Below, piece after piece: positions 8,849 through 16,516 of a DNA stretch of 64,000 nt. Every line of letters starts with the position of its first letter. The first letter of the stretch is position 1. A model generated the notes under the pieces. The model was not told the DNA's origin and made no database searches. It worked only from the letters and a program-made list of their open reading frames with translations. A program made the translations under genes and the position numbers. This stretch comes from Pseudomonadota bacterium (GTDB taxonomy: Bacteria; Pseudomonadota; Alphaproteobacteria; Caulobacterales; Caulobacteraceae), in assembly GCA_023428785.1 (NCBI GenBank), contig JAEYWU010000139.1:23372-87371 (forward strand), in the 5' to 3' direction.

Positions 8849-9594
8849 TGACCCGCGGCGCGGCGCTCGTGACCGGCGCGGGCCGTCGGATCGGGCGGGC
8901 CATCGCGCTCAGGCTGGCCGAGGGCGGCTTCGACATCGCTGTCCACTATCGTTCCGGCCCCGATGAGGCCGACGAGGTCGCCCAGGCCGTTGAGGCCATG
9001 GGCCGCAAGTCCGTATGCCTTCAGGCCGATCTGACCGACGAGGCGGCCGCGCGCGGCCTGGTGGCTCGCACCGCCGAGGCCCTTGGTTCGGTCCGGGTTC
9101 TGGTCAACTGCGCCTCGGTCTTCCAGGACGACCGCGCCGGTTCGCTGGACCGCGAGACCTGGGACCGCCACCTCGACACCAACCTGCGCGCGCCGGTCGT
9201 TCTGGCCGAGGCCTTCGCCGAACAGGCGACCGAGGGCGCCGTGGTCATCAACATCCTGGACCAGCGCGTCTGGAAGCCGACGCCGCAGTTCTTCTCCTAC
9301 GCCCTGTCCAAGTCCGCCCTGTGGACCGCCACGCGCATGCTGGCCCAGGCATGGGCCCCGAGGATCCGGGTCAATGGCGTGGGGCCGGGGCCGACGATGG
9401 CCTCCATCCATCAGAACGCCGACACCTTCGCGCAAGAGGCTGAGGGCACCCTGATGGGCCGCCCCGTCGAGCCCTCCGAGATCGCCGACGCCGTCGCCTG
9501 GCTCGTTGACGCCCGGGCGGTGACCGGCCAGATGATCGCCGTCGATTCCGGTCAGCATCTCGGCTGGCGTACGCCCGACATCCAGGAGCCCTGA
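8848..9594 (+). CDS. SDR-family oxidoreductase, probable pteridine reductase (FolM/PTR1-like)
   Basis: Short-chain dehydrogenase of 248 residues. The cofactor motif is TGAGRRIG (residues 9-16), in which the second glycine of the usual TGxxxGxG is replaced by Arg. This TGxxxRxG form is characteristic of NADPH-dependent pteridine reductases such as FolM and PTR1. The catalytic YxxxK is in 'FFSYALSKSALW', with 'VNCASVF' in the NNAG position. The folB gene follows after 3 bases, which supports a dihydrofolate/dihydropterin reductase role. The family (SDR) is certain; the substrate is inferred from the motif and neighbour. Confidence 0.88.
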   Translation: MTRGAALVTGAGRRIGRAIALRLAEGGFDIAVHYRSGPDEADEVAQAVEAMGRKSVCLQADLTDEAAARGLVARTAEALGSVRVLVNCASVFQDDRAGSLDRETWDRHLDTNLRAPVVLAEAFAEQATEGAVVINILDQRVWKPTPQFFSYALSKSALWTATRMLAQAWAPRIRVNGVGPGPTMASIHQNADTFAQEAEGTLMGRPVEPSEIADAVAWLVDARAVTGQMIAVDSGQHLGWRTPDIQEP

Positions 9595-9597
9595 GCC

Positions 9598-9963
9598 GTG
9601 TCGACCGAGCCTGTCCTCGACTGCCTGACCGTTTTCGTGCGCGGCCTGGCCGTTCAGGCCGCCATCGGCGTCTATGACCATGAGCATGGCCGTAGCCAGC
9701 CGCTGATCGTCGACGCCGAACTGGACCTGACCCCGCATCATGTCGATCGCCTGATGGACACCTACAACTACGAAGGCGTCGCCGAGGCCGTGGAGGCGAT
9801 CGTGGCCGAGGGGCACATCGGCTTGGTCGAAACCTTCGCCGAACGTCTGGCCCGCGCTCTGATGACCGACGAACGGGTCCGGCGTGTGCGCGTTACCGTT
9901 TCCAAGCCAGAGGCCATCGCCGGCGCCCAGGCCGCCGGCTGTGTGGTGGCCCTGAGCCGATAA
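9598..9963 (+). CDS. folB: Dihydroneopterin aldolase
   Basis: Converts 7,8-dihydroneopterin to 6-hydroxymethyl-dihydropterin and glycolaldehyde in folate synthesis. The family pattern is present: 'AIGVYDHEHGRSQPLIVDAEL', the substrate-binding Glu in 'YNYEGVAEAVE', 'LVETFAERLA' and the catalytic lysine in 'VSKPEAIAGA'. It is 121 residues long and starts with GTG 9598, three bases after the SDR stop. It is co-transcribed with the pteridine-reductase-like SDR. Confidence 0.93.
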   Translation: MSTEPVLDCLTVFVRGLAVQAAIGVYDHEHGRSQPLIVDAELDLTPHHVDRLMDTYNYEGVAEAVEAIVAEGHIGLVETFAERLARALMTDERVRRVRVTVSKPEAIAGAQAAGCVVALSR

Positions 9964-10016
9964 GCCAAGTTGCCGCCTGTCCGGCGTGACGTTAGGGATA
10001 GGCGATCCGAGGACCC

Positions 10017-10697
10017 ATGGCCGAGCCTGAAGACCCCGATAAACAGACCGCCCCGACGCCGGTGGATGACTTTGACGACGACATCGTCGGCTTCTCCCAT
10101 TCGCGCGCCCTGGAGGGTTCACCCAGGCCCGCGTCGGACGCCGATCAGCTGATTGCGCCGGAGCCGCTGGCGGCGCCAGAGCCTGAAGACCAACTCGAGC
10201 CCGAGCCCGAGCCCGAGCCGGCGCCGTCGTTCTTCGACCCGGAACCTGAGCCTGTGACGCCGGCCGTTGCGGCCGCTGCCGTACCCGACGACTACGGTAG
10301 ACCCGGCGCCACGCGCACCTTCGAGCGTGGCGGCACGCGGCCGCGTGACGAGGGCGTCACCGCCGAGGGTGACACCCGCATGGCCTTGACCCTCTATGTC
10401 TTCCTCATCGGGGCGGCTCTGACGGCCGGCCTGACCGTCGTGCTGGCCCTGGCCCTGTCCTGGCTGGCTCGCTTCATGGTCAAGGGCTGGACAGCGTCGC
10501 ACCTGCTCTATCAGCTGCGCACCAGCTTTATCGGAACCGTCGCCGGGGTGATCGGCGTTCTGACCTTGCCGCTGGGCCTGGGCGTCTTCGTCCTCAGCCT
10601 TACGGTGATCTGGGTCGTGGCGCGTGGCGCCGCGGGCCTGTACCGGCTCTCGCGTCGGCAGCCCGTTCGAGACCCCCGAACCTGGATGCTGGCATGA
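10017..10697 (+). CDS. Hypothetical membrane protein with acidic Pro/Glu-rich N-terminus
   Basis: 226 residues. The first ~110 are a disordered, acidic, Pro/Glu-rich region containing an EPEPEPEP run. Two hydrophobic segments follow ('TLYVFLIGAALTAGLTVVLA' and 'VAGVIGVLTLPLGLGVFVLS'), then a basic C-terminus. GAGG at 10009 precedes the ATG. It overlaps the next gene by 4 bases (ATGA); the pair resembles DUF4870-type small membrane proteins. No function is recognised. Confidence 0.75.
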   Translation: MAEPEDPDKQTAPTPVDDFDDDIVGFSHSRALEGSPRPASDADQLIAPEPLAAPEPEDQLEPEPEPEPAPSFFDPEPEPVTPAVAAAAVPDDYGRPGATRTFERGGTRPRDEGVTAEGDTRMALTLYVFLIGAALTAGLTVVLALALSWLARFMVKGWTASHLLYQLRTSFIGTVAGVIGVLTLPLGLGVFVLSLTVIWVVARGAAGLYRLSRRQPVRDPRTWMLA

Positions 10698-11068
10698 GCG
10701 CTCATCACGACCCCGACGTCCTGGCCGAAGAAGGCCGCCCCGCCGCGGCGGTTGTCTGGCTGCTCTACATCCTCAGCATTCCCAGCGCGGGCGTCCTCGC
10801 CCTCGTCGGACTGATCGTGGCCTATGTGGCGCGCGGCGGAGCCCATGGCTGGGTCCGCAGCCACTTCGACCAGCAGATTCGTATCTTCTGGCAGTCCTTC
10901 TGGTGGCACGTCATCCCGTGGGTGTTGATCGGCCTGCTGTGCCTGGTCCTGATCGGCCTGATCTTCCTGTGGGTTCCGGCGGTTATCAGCCTGGTCCTGC
11001 TGATCTGGTTCACGGTCAAGAGCGTGTTTGGACTGCTCAATCTGATCCAGTCCAAACCCGCGTCGTGA
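10694..11068 (+). CDS. DUF4870-like small membrane protein
   Basis: 124 residues with three hydrophobic segments: 'VVWLLYILSIPSAGVLALVG', 'WWHVIPWVLIGLLCLVLIGL' and 'AVISLVLLIWFTVKSVFGLL'. The central 'WVRSHFDQQIRIFW' between segments matches the pattern of DUF4870/Tic20-like proteins. It is translationally coupled to the preceding membrane protein through an ATGA overlap, so the two probably act together. Function unknown. Confidence 0.8.
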   Translation: MSAHHDPDVLAEEGRPAAAVVWLLYILSIPSAGVLALVGLIVAYVARGGAHGWVRSHFDQQIRIFWQSFWWHVIPWVLIGLLCLVLIGLIFLWVPAVISLVLLIWFTVKSVFGLLNLIQSKPAS

Positions 11069-11075
11069 GGCCGGT

Positions 11076-11681
11076 TCAGCCCGCGGGCTGGACCGCCATG
11101 GCGGCGCCGGCCTCGGCCTGCTCCAGCACATTGACCCGGCCCATGCCCGGGATTTCCATGTCGCCCGGCCGCCAGCCTTCGGGGCAGGGGCCTTCGTAGC
11201 GCGCCTCGGTGGTCATGCGCACCGTGCCGTTGGCCGCCTGGGCCCCTGTCGTCACGACCGTGGCGTCCATCCGGTAGGCGGTCTGGAAATCGCCGGTCAG
11301 GGTCCCCGTCGTCTCGGTCACGCCCTGATCGCCCATGTCGCAGCGGCTGGTGAACTCCAGGCCCGTGGCCGTCCGGTTCAGCGTCTGATCGCAGTCCTCA
11401 ATGTCGGCCTGGTTGGCTGCGCCGCCGTCCAGGGCGCTCATCCGCTCGTCCATGCAGATCCGCGACGACAGGGTGATCGGCATCCCCTCCGCGGTCATGG
11501 TGGTCGACCACAGGCCTTCGCGCACGCGCGCCTCGATGACGTCTCCGCCTGAGGCCGAGGCAGGGGTCGCGCCGTCTTCTGCGGTCATGGCGCCGGCGTC
11601 GGCGGTCTCGGTCGCGTCGCCGGCCGGCTGGCAGGCGGTCAGGGCCACGGCCGCGGCCGCGCACATCAGAACGTGTTTCAT
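11076..11681 (-). CDS. DUF3617-like lipoprotein
   Basis: Probable exported lipoprotein: the signal MKHVLMCAAAAVALTAC has a lipobox (LTAC) at the start of 'CQPAGDATE'. I chose ATG 11681 because 'AAGGA' lies just upstream and the signal peptide begins there; a longer in-frame start at 11768 would bury it. The mature part carries the DUF3617 pattern: 'REGLWSTTM', 'SRICMDERM', 'DCDQTLNRTATGLEFTSRCD' and a C-terminal 'GPCPEGWRPGDM'. Four cysteines in the mature part could form disulfides. The role is unknown. Confidence 0.82.
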   Translation of the reverse strand: MKHVLMCAAAAVALTACQPAGDATETADAGAMTAEDGATPASASGGDVIEARVREGLWSTTMTAEGMPITLSSRICMDERMSALDGGAANQADIEDCDQTLNRTATGLEFTSRCDMGDQGVTETTGTLTGDFQTAYRMDATVVTTGAQAANGTVRMTTEARYEGPCPEGWRPGDMEIPGMGRVNVLEQAEAGAAMAVQPAG

Positions 11682-11818
11682 GGATCGGTTTCCTTCCCGG
11701 CGGCCCGACGCCGCCCCAACGCAGATCAAAGCCATCAGGAACCGGCAGGTTCCTTCACAGACGATCACAGTTCATGGTTATCTGAACCCATGGCAAGCGC
11801 CTGGGGAGGGAAAAGACC

Positions 11819-12952
11819 ATGACCAGCCGATGGATGTTCGCGGGGGCCGCCGCGGCCCTGATGATGGCGGCCTCAGGCCAGGCCGTCGCCCAGCAGCAGA
11901 TCGCGCCCGAGGGCACGGTCTACGGCGATCTCGAGAGCCGCGATCCGGTGTCCTCGACCGGCGGCCGCTTCGACCGCTGGCGTCTCTACGCCCAGCCGGG
12001 CGAGCTGATCGTGCTCAACATGTCGTCCAGCGACATCGATTCCTATCTGCAGATCGGCCGCTCGGCCCCCGGCGGTCAGTTTCACGAGCTGGCCCGCGAC
12101 GACGACGGCGGCGGCTATCCCAGCGCCCTTCTGCAGTACCGCGCCGTCGAAGGCGGCGAGTACGAAGTCCGCGCCACCAGCTTCTCCAGCGACGACTACG
12201 GCCCCTATATGCTCACCCGCTCCAGCCAGTGGGTGAACGGCTCCGGCCAGGGCGAATACGGGCTCAGCTACCTGCCGATCGACCAGGGCGGCTACATCGA
12301 CTGGGACGACCCCGTCGACGTCGATGGCCGCAGCTATGAGGCCTATCAGTTCATCATCCCCGAGCAGCACGTCGTGCGCATCCGCCAGGAATCGACCGAG
12401 GTCGACAGCTTCGTCATCCTGGGCGTGATCAACAGCGCCGGCGACTGGGTCCCCCTGTTCCACGACGACGATTCCGGCGGTGAACTGAACTCGCAGTTCT
12501 ACTTCCAGTCGGTCGCCGACGACGTCTTCGAGGTCCGCGCCTCGACCTATGGAACCGGCGCCTCGGGGGCTTACCGGCTGATCGTCGAGGACGTATCGGC
12601 CACGCCCGAGGGCGGGCTCAGCGCCGGCATGATCGTCGACGGCTGGCTGACCGACACCGACAACGCCGGGGACGGCGCCTACTACGAGCTGCGCGATTTC
12701 TACGCCATGGCGGGCCAGACGGTGACCGTCACCCTGCGCTCGTCGGACTTCGACGCCTACCTCGATGTCGGCCAGTGGAGCGGCTCGGGCTTTGAGGCCC
12801 AGTGGTCCGACGACGATTCCGGCGGCGGCGACACCGGATTTGACGCCCAGGTGACCTTCCGCGCCCCCTATACGGGGCTCTATACGGCGCGTCTGACGTC
12901 CTATTCGCCGGGTGAGACCGGTCTGTTCAGTTTTGAGGTGCAAGGGTGGTGA
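11819..12952 (+). CDS. Secreted protein with three PPC-type domains
   Basis: 377 residues, with a signal peptide ending at 'GQAVAQQ'. Three tandem beta-sandwich units each contain a D-S/A-Y/F-L/V motif and an acidic DDD-S/G-GG turn: 'DSYLQIG…DDDGGGY', 'DSFVILG…DDDSGGEL' and 'DAYLDVG…DDDSGGGD'. This is the bacterial pre-peptidase C-terminal (PPC) pattern, usually attached to secreted peptidases, but no catalytic domain is present here. The next gene starts inside its last codons, so the two are coupled. It could be a binding or inhibitor protein for a secreted enzyme; this is inference. Confidence 0.82.
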   Translation: MTSRWMFAGAAAALMMAASGQAVAQQQIAPEGTVYGDLESRDPVSSTGGRFDRWRLYAQPGELIVLNMSSSDIDSYLQIGRSAPGGQFHELARDDDGGGYPSALLQYRAVEGGEYEVRATSFSSDDYGPYMLTRSSQWVNGSGQGEYGLSYLPIDQGGYIDWDDPVDVDGRSYEAYQFIIPEQHVVRIRQESTEVDSFVILGVINSAGDWVPLFHDDDSGGELNSQFYFQSVADDVFEVRASTYGTGASGAYRLIVEDVSATPEGGLSAGMIVDGWLTDTDNAGDGAYYELRDFYAMAGQTVTVTLRSSDFDAYLDVGQWSGSGFEAQWSDDDSGGGDTGFDAQVTFRAPYTGLYTARLTSYSPGETGLFSFEVQGW

Positions 12953-13545
12953 AGCGTACGACGGCGGTCCCGTTTCTGGGAGCATTGGCCGCTGTGAATC
13001 TGGTGGCGATGTCGGCTTCGGCCGCGATGGCGGCGTCGGCGCCGGGCGGGCGGGGCGCCACGGCCCCCACGGCCCCTACGGGCGCGGACGCCGAGGTCCT
13101 CACGGGCATGAGCGTCGCCCAGGCCGAGGCCTTCATCACCGAGGCCGGCGCCACCATCACCGACCGGCTGGAGGGCGAGGAGGGCTTCAGCCTCAACTTC
13201 CAGTACGCCAACGGCTATTACGCCTATGTCGAGGGCTTCGACTGCGTCGGCCAGGGCCTGTCGGCGGTCTGTTCCGAGATCGAGATCGGCGCCGTCTACA
13301 CCGCCGATGACGCCGACCACGCCCGCCGTATGGAGGCCGAGCTGGACTTCGTCTGGATCGCCGACGTGGCCGTTCCCGAGGACAGCGAGCTGCTGGTCTG
13401 GCGCCGCGACTGCCTGCACTACGGCGTCACCCGCGCCCAGGCGGCCCACTGGTTCGTCACGATGGAAGAGCAGCTGGTCCTGGTCGGCCGGGTCATGTGG
13501 CCCGACGACGGCACGGCCCGCGAGAGCGGCACGGTCGAGACCTGA
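12946..13545 (+). CDS. Exported YbjN-like protein
   Basis: 199 residues with a signal-like N-terminus ('FLGALAAVNLVAMSASAAMA'), a Gly/Pro/Ala linker and a domain resembling YbjN: 'MSVAQAEAFITEAGATITDR', 'YVEGFDCVGQGLSAVCSEIE'. GTG 12946 or GTG 12949 can start it; GAGG at 12935 serves either. It overlaps the PPC-domain gene by 7 bases, so expression is coupled. Three cysteines in the domain could pair in the periplasm. The YbjN assignment is moderate. Confidence 0.7.
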   Translation: MVKRTTAVPFLGALAAVNLVAMSASAAMAASAPGGRGATAPTAPTGADAEVLTGMSVAQAEAFITEAGATITDRLEGEEGFSLNFQYANGYYAYVEGFDCVGQGLSAVCSEIEIGAVYTADDADHARRMEAELDFVWIADVAVPEDSELLVWRRDCLHYGVTRAQAAHWFVTMEEQLVLVGRVMWPDDGTARESGTVET

Positions 13546-13552
13546 GGCCCTT

Positions 13553-13858
13553 CTAGACCCTCTGCGCGATCGCCTTCAGCGTCTCGGCCCGGGCGGGCAG
13601 GTCCTCGCCCAGCCGCGACGCCAGTTCGCGCGCCCCGACCGGATAGGCGTCGCCGCCCGCCGAAATGGCCTTCGCCGCCTCGCCGGCCTCGCGCAGCAGT
13701 CGCTCCAGCCGCTCGATCTCCTCGACCGCCAGCGCCCGCGCCTCGGCCTGCAGCCGTTTGACCCGCTCCGCCGTCGTCTCGGGCGCGCGCATCAGGTCAT
13801 AGACCTCCGATTCCGGGGTCACCAGGCGCAGGTTGGTCTTGGCGTCAGGGCGGGTCAT
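13553..13858 (-). CDS. Conserved-looking hypothetical, helical
   Basis: 101 residues, with no signal or membrane segment. The middle (about residues 30-65) is a strongly helical Arg/Glu/Ala/Leu stretch that could form a coiled coil ('RVKRLQAEARALAVEEIERL'). The C-terminus 'ARAETLKAIAQR' is also helical. It converges with the YbjN-like gene with 7 bases between stops. I do not recognise the family; the reading frame has normal codon use for this genome. Confidence 0.6.
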   Translation of the reverse strand: MTRPDAKTNLRLVTPESEVYDLMRAPETTAERVKRLQAEARALAVEEIERLERLLREAGEAAKAISAGGDAYPVGARELASRLGEDLPARAETLKAIAQRV

Positions 13859-13963
13859 GTCGATCTCCTCGACCCCTCCGAATGCGCGAATCGTCGCAGC
13901 CGTTCCGGGTACGGAACCTTTCCGGCCCTCAGCGCGCCCGGCTGTGGCCGCTCCGCCACATCG

Positions 13964-14470
13964 TCACGACCCCGCCCGCCGCGCCGGCAGGTCGGGCGCC
14001 CCCTTGGGCGTCGGCTCGGCCTCCAGTTCGGCGATCAGGGCCTCCATCTCGCCGATCTCGCGCACCTGGGCCGCGATGATCTTGTCCGCCAGCTCGCGCA
14101 CGCGCGGGTCGCGGATATGAGCCCGCTCGCTGGTCATGATGGCGATGGAGTGGTGCGGGATCATGGCTTTCATGTAGCTGACGTCGTCCACCGTCTCCTG
14201 GCTGCGCACCATGAGCAGGCTCAGCGCGAACACCGCCGCAGCCCCGCCCAGGATCCCCAGCTTGATCTTCAGCCCCCGGTACATCGGCCACATGAAGCCG
14301 AGCATGACCACGGCCATCACCGCCCCCATCAGCAGCGCCATCCACATCCGCGTCTGGCTGAACCGCACATGCCCGATCGCATAGGTGTTCAGGTACATAA
14401 GCCCGAACATCACGACCGTCCCGGCCGCGATCATCGCCGCGAAACGGCGGTAGCTCATCCCGTTTTCCAT
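13964..14470 (-). CDS. DUF305-family membrane protein
   Basis: 168 residues. Three hydrophobic segments ('FAAMIAAGTVVMFGLMYLNT', 'MWMALLMGAVMAVVMLGFMW', 'LGILGGAAAVFALSLLMVRS') precede a DUF305 domain with the signature 'MIPHHSIAIMTSERA' and 'LADKIIAAQVREIGEMEALI'. DUF305 is a ferritin-like four-helix family often linked to copper or metal handling; the His pair and Met residues fit metal binding. The membrane-anchored form is known in alphaproteobacteria. The function here is inferred only from the family. Confidence 0.87.
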   Translation of the reverse strand: MENGMSYRRFAAMIAAGTVVMFGLMYLNTYAIGHVRFSQTRMWMALLMGAVMAVVMLGFMWPMYRGLKIKLGILGGAAAVFALSLLMVRSQETVDDVSYMKAMIPHHSIAIMTSERAHIRDPRVRELADKIIAAQVREIGEMEALIAELEAEPTPKGAPDLPARRAGS

Positions 14471-14505
14471 GACAGGCTAACCGGACAGCCTCCCGGCGGT
14501 TCCGC

Positions 14506-15105
14506 TCACGGCAACCACCGCGCTGCCGCCTCGGGCAGGTCCAGCTCCTCCTTCATGTCCTGCCGGTGCATCCGCATCAGCGCGAGGTCGGCATAGTCCA
14601 GCGGCCACAGCCGTCCGTCCTCGCGCCACACGCAACTCGCCCAGTCCTCGGCGCGCAATCGCTCCCGGTCCGCGCGCGCGACGTCGTCGCCCAGATGCTC
14701 GGCCCGCCAGTGCATGACGAACGCCAGGTGCCACAGCGGCATGTCGCCCCGCCCATCGCCCGTCAGCGCCCCCGCCAGCCGCCGCGCCATCAGCCGCTCG
14801 CGCTCCAACCCGTCCTGGAACGCCCGCACCCGCTCGTCCACATGCCGCTGCCAGCCTTCCAGCGGCTCGCCCTTGCGGTCCTCCGGCGCGGCCCGGCTCC
14901 AGTCCTCCGCCGCGCGCCGCCGCCACAGGTTCGCCAGCCCCACCTCGAACCGCTTCGCCAGCGACTGCGCCGTCTCCCCCTGTTCCCACCCCCGCCGGAT
15001 CATCATCCAGGTCTCCTCCGACACCCGCCGCCGCGTCGGCCGGCTCTCGCTCATCAACGACCGCCACTCGGCGTCCGACATCGGGGGCAGGGTTTCGCGT
15101 TCCAT
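14506..15105 (-). CDS. Hypothetical protein with a helix-turn-helix-like N-terminus
   Basis: 199 residues, rich in Arg, Trp and Glu. Residues about 28-70 ('EETWMMIRRGWEQGETAQSL' then 'AKRFEVGLANLWRRRAAEDW') read as a helix-turn-helix of the kind found in terminase small subunits and resolvase-like proteins. The rest is helical with conserved-looking Trp residues. It lies 35 bases upstream of the DUF305 gene on the same strand. A competing frame at 14477-15067 on the same strand is Gly/Arg/Ala-rich noise. The function is not known. Confidence 0.65.
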   Translation of the reverse strand: MERETLPPMSDAEWRSLMSESRPTRRRVSEETWMMIRRGWEQGETAQSLAKRFEVGLANLWRRRAAEDWSRAAPEDRKGEPLEGWQRHVDERVRAFQDGLERERLMARRLAGALTGDGRGDMPLWHLAFVMHWRAEHLGDDVARADRERLRAEDWASCVWREDGRLWPLDYADLALMRMHRQDMKEELDLPEAAARWLP

Positions 15106-15227
15106 GCGCGGCAGTGTGCGGGTGGCGCGAGGGGAGGGGGATGAAGGGGCTGTTCCGGCGAGGCCGGCACCTTGCTCACAAGGGAAAACACGCTTTGACG
15201 AGCGGGGATAAGCGCTTCCAATTTCTA

Positions 15228-15260
15228 CCGCTCACCCCGGCGTAGGCCGGGGCCCAGATC
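15228..15260 (+). repeat. Palindromic repeat copy R1
   Basis: CCGCTCACCCCGGCGTAGG followed by CCGGGGCCCAGATC. The CCCCGGC / GCCGGGG arms can form a 7-bp hairpin with a 4-base loop. It is the same element as R2 (15627-15659) and R3 (15722-15753), with one base difference in the loop. R1 lies immediately upstream of the GIY-YIG nuclease gene. Confidence 0.85.
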
Positions 15261-15275
15261 GTAGGACGCCGCCGC

Positions 15276-15602
15276 TTGCCCTTCTGGACCTACATCATGG
15301 CCAGCGCCCGCAACGGCACGACCTACGTCGGCCACTCCGACAACCTCTACGTCCGCACCCTCCAGCACCGCGACGAAACCTTCGACGGCCACACCAAGAA
15401 ATACGGCTGCAAGCTCCTCGTCTGGGCCGAGCCCCACGCCACCCGCCACGACGCCTTCACCCGCGAACGCCGCATCAAGGAATGGTGCCGCGCCTGGAAG
15501 CTCCGCCTCATCGAAGAGCAAAACCCCACCTGGCGCGACCTCTTCGACGAGATGTTCCGCGAAGGCAAAGACCCCGAAGACTGGGAACCGCCACCGGAAT
15601 AG
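15276..15602 (+). CDS. GIY-YIG (URI-type) nuclease domain protein
   Basis: 108 residues, a stand-alone GIY-YIG endonuclease domain. The signature reads 'FWTYIMASARNGTTYVGHSD' (GIY = TYI, YIG = YVG), followed by the catalytic-region Arg in 'LYVRTLQHRDE' and the Glu/Lys pattern 'TRERRIKEWCRAWKLRLIEE'. The start is TTG 15276, which keeps the first beta strand; ATG 15297 would remove it. It is bracketed by palindromic repeats R1 on the left and R2/R3 on the right. The biological role of these small proteins is unsettled. Confidence 0.87.
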   Translation: MPFWTYIMASARNGTTYVGHSDNLYVRTLQHRDETFDGHTKKYGCKLLVWAEPHATRHDAFTRERRIKEWCRAWKLRLIEEQNPTWRDLFDEMFREGKDPEDWEPPPE

Positions 15603-15626
15603 CCCGCGTCCCATCCGTCCCTAAAT

Positions 15627-15659
15627 CCGCTCACCCCGGCGAAGGCCGGGGCCCAGATC
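15627..15659 (+). repeat. Palindromic repeat copy R2
   Basis: CCGCTCACCCCGGCGAAGG followed by CCGGGGCCCAGATC, the same element as R1. It begins 25 bases after the GIY-YIG stop codon. Together with inverted R3 it can form a long stem with a 62-base loop. Confidence 0.85.
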
Positions 15660-15721
15660 ATATGGCTCGCAGCTAGCCGAAAGGGCGCTGTGTCTGGCTG
15701 GTCTGGCGTTAGCGCTATGTC

Positions 15722-15753
15722 ATCTGGGCCCCGGCCTTCGCCGGGGTGAGCGG
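15722..15753 (-). repeat. Palindromic repeat copy R3, inverted
   Basis: Reverse complement of the R1/R2 element: ATCTGGGCCCCGGCCTTCG followed by CCGGGGTGAGCGG. R1 and R3 share an extended end (TCTACCGCTCACCCCGGCG when read on the element strand), while R2 matches only from CCGCTC onward. R2 plus R3 has the geometry of a REPIN. Confidence 0.85.
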
Positions 15754-15922
15754 TAGAGAGAGGAACCTGACGATCAACCCGCCCCATCCCCCACCGACCT
15801 CCCTCTCCCGGCAGGACCCGAAGGGCAGCGCGGAGGCTGAGAGGGCCGATGAGCGCCCGGCAAGCGAAGCGGCCGGCCGCGCGAAGGGTGAGGGGCAATC
15901 GTGTCCGGAGGGATGGTGCCGC

Positions 15923-16516
15923 CTAGTGCCGCTTCGCCAACAGCCTCGCGCTCGATGGGCTGCCTTGCTCATCTAGGTAGGTCATCTCGACCACGCCCGC
16001 GTCCTCCGGTGACCGGCGCATAAGAACTATCGTAGGCGCCTCAACCCGAATGCCGCCCAGCATCTCCGCTACGAAGGGGGCGCCCTCTGCGGGTGCGATC
16101 AATCGCAATACCTGACCGCCATCTCGTGACTTCGCTCGGCATCGGCGCACGCTAGCGCTGACCCAACCGGGTGGCATTCTTGTTCGCGGACGCGTCTTGG
16201 GCACTTCCCGACGGCATTTGTGTCGGAGATAAGAGCCGTCGCCAGCGGCTATGAAGCTGCCGCCATGTGCGCCGGGAACGTAGTAGATCGGCTCGCCGCA
16301 CTTCCGGCACATTGACAGGCTTCGCCCCTCGAAAACGCGCCTTCGCGGCGGAGCAAGATTTCCAAGAAGCGACGCCCTAGGGGCCGGGCGAGGTGGAACA
16401 GAGTTTCCGTGCCCACCTCTGAAGTTGCACACGCAATCAGGCGGGTGATCGAAGCCATTGCACGCCACGAGCCGTCTCCGTCGTCGATGCGAGACCTGAC
16501 CATACCCACGCGTCAA
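15923..16516 (-). CDS. Hypothetical protein with two putative zinc-binding cysteine clusters
   Basis: 197 residues. Cluster one is 'CNGFDHPPDCVC' (C19, C28, C30, with a His between), a motif resembling CNAFNHPPxCxC modules in other uncharacterised proteins. Cluster two is MCRKCGEPIYYVPGAHGG at residue 69 with a later 'LRHKC' (C70, C73, H99, C101), a zinc-ribbon-like layout. The C-terminal ~80 residues look like a small beta-rich domain. It is divergent from the DUF6119-type gene, with 321 bases between them. The start is uncertain: ATG 16516 or a GTG a few codons inside. Function unknown. Confidence 0.6.
   Translation of the reverse strand: MTRGYGQVSHRRRRRLVACNGFDHPPDCVCNFRGGHGNSVPPRPAPRASLLGNLAPPRRRVFEGRSLSMCRKCGEPIYYVPGAHGGSFIAAGDGSYLRHKCRREVPKTRPRTRMPPGWVSASVRRCRAKSRDGGQVLRLIAPAEGAPFVAEMLGGIRVEAPTIVLMRRSPEDAGVVEMTYLDEQGSPSSARLLAKRH

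Larger units (their letters stand above)
15603..15922. other. Gene-free stretch holding a REPIN-like inverted repeat pair
   Basis: No credible gene. Repeat R2 (forward) and R3 (inverted) lie 62 bases apart at 15627-15753. The rest (15776-15922) looks like a second repeat-derived sequence, with 'CCTCCCTCTCCCG' near its left side and 'GGGTGAGGGGC' near its right as imperfect inverted ends. Confidence 0.6.

Noticed and set aside
14477..15067. Alternative minus-strand frame overlapping the 199-residue hypothetical
   Set aside because: Gly/Arg/Ala-only composition; the chosen frame has varied residues and a helix-turn-helix-like segment.
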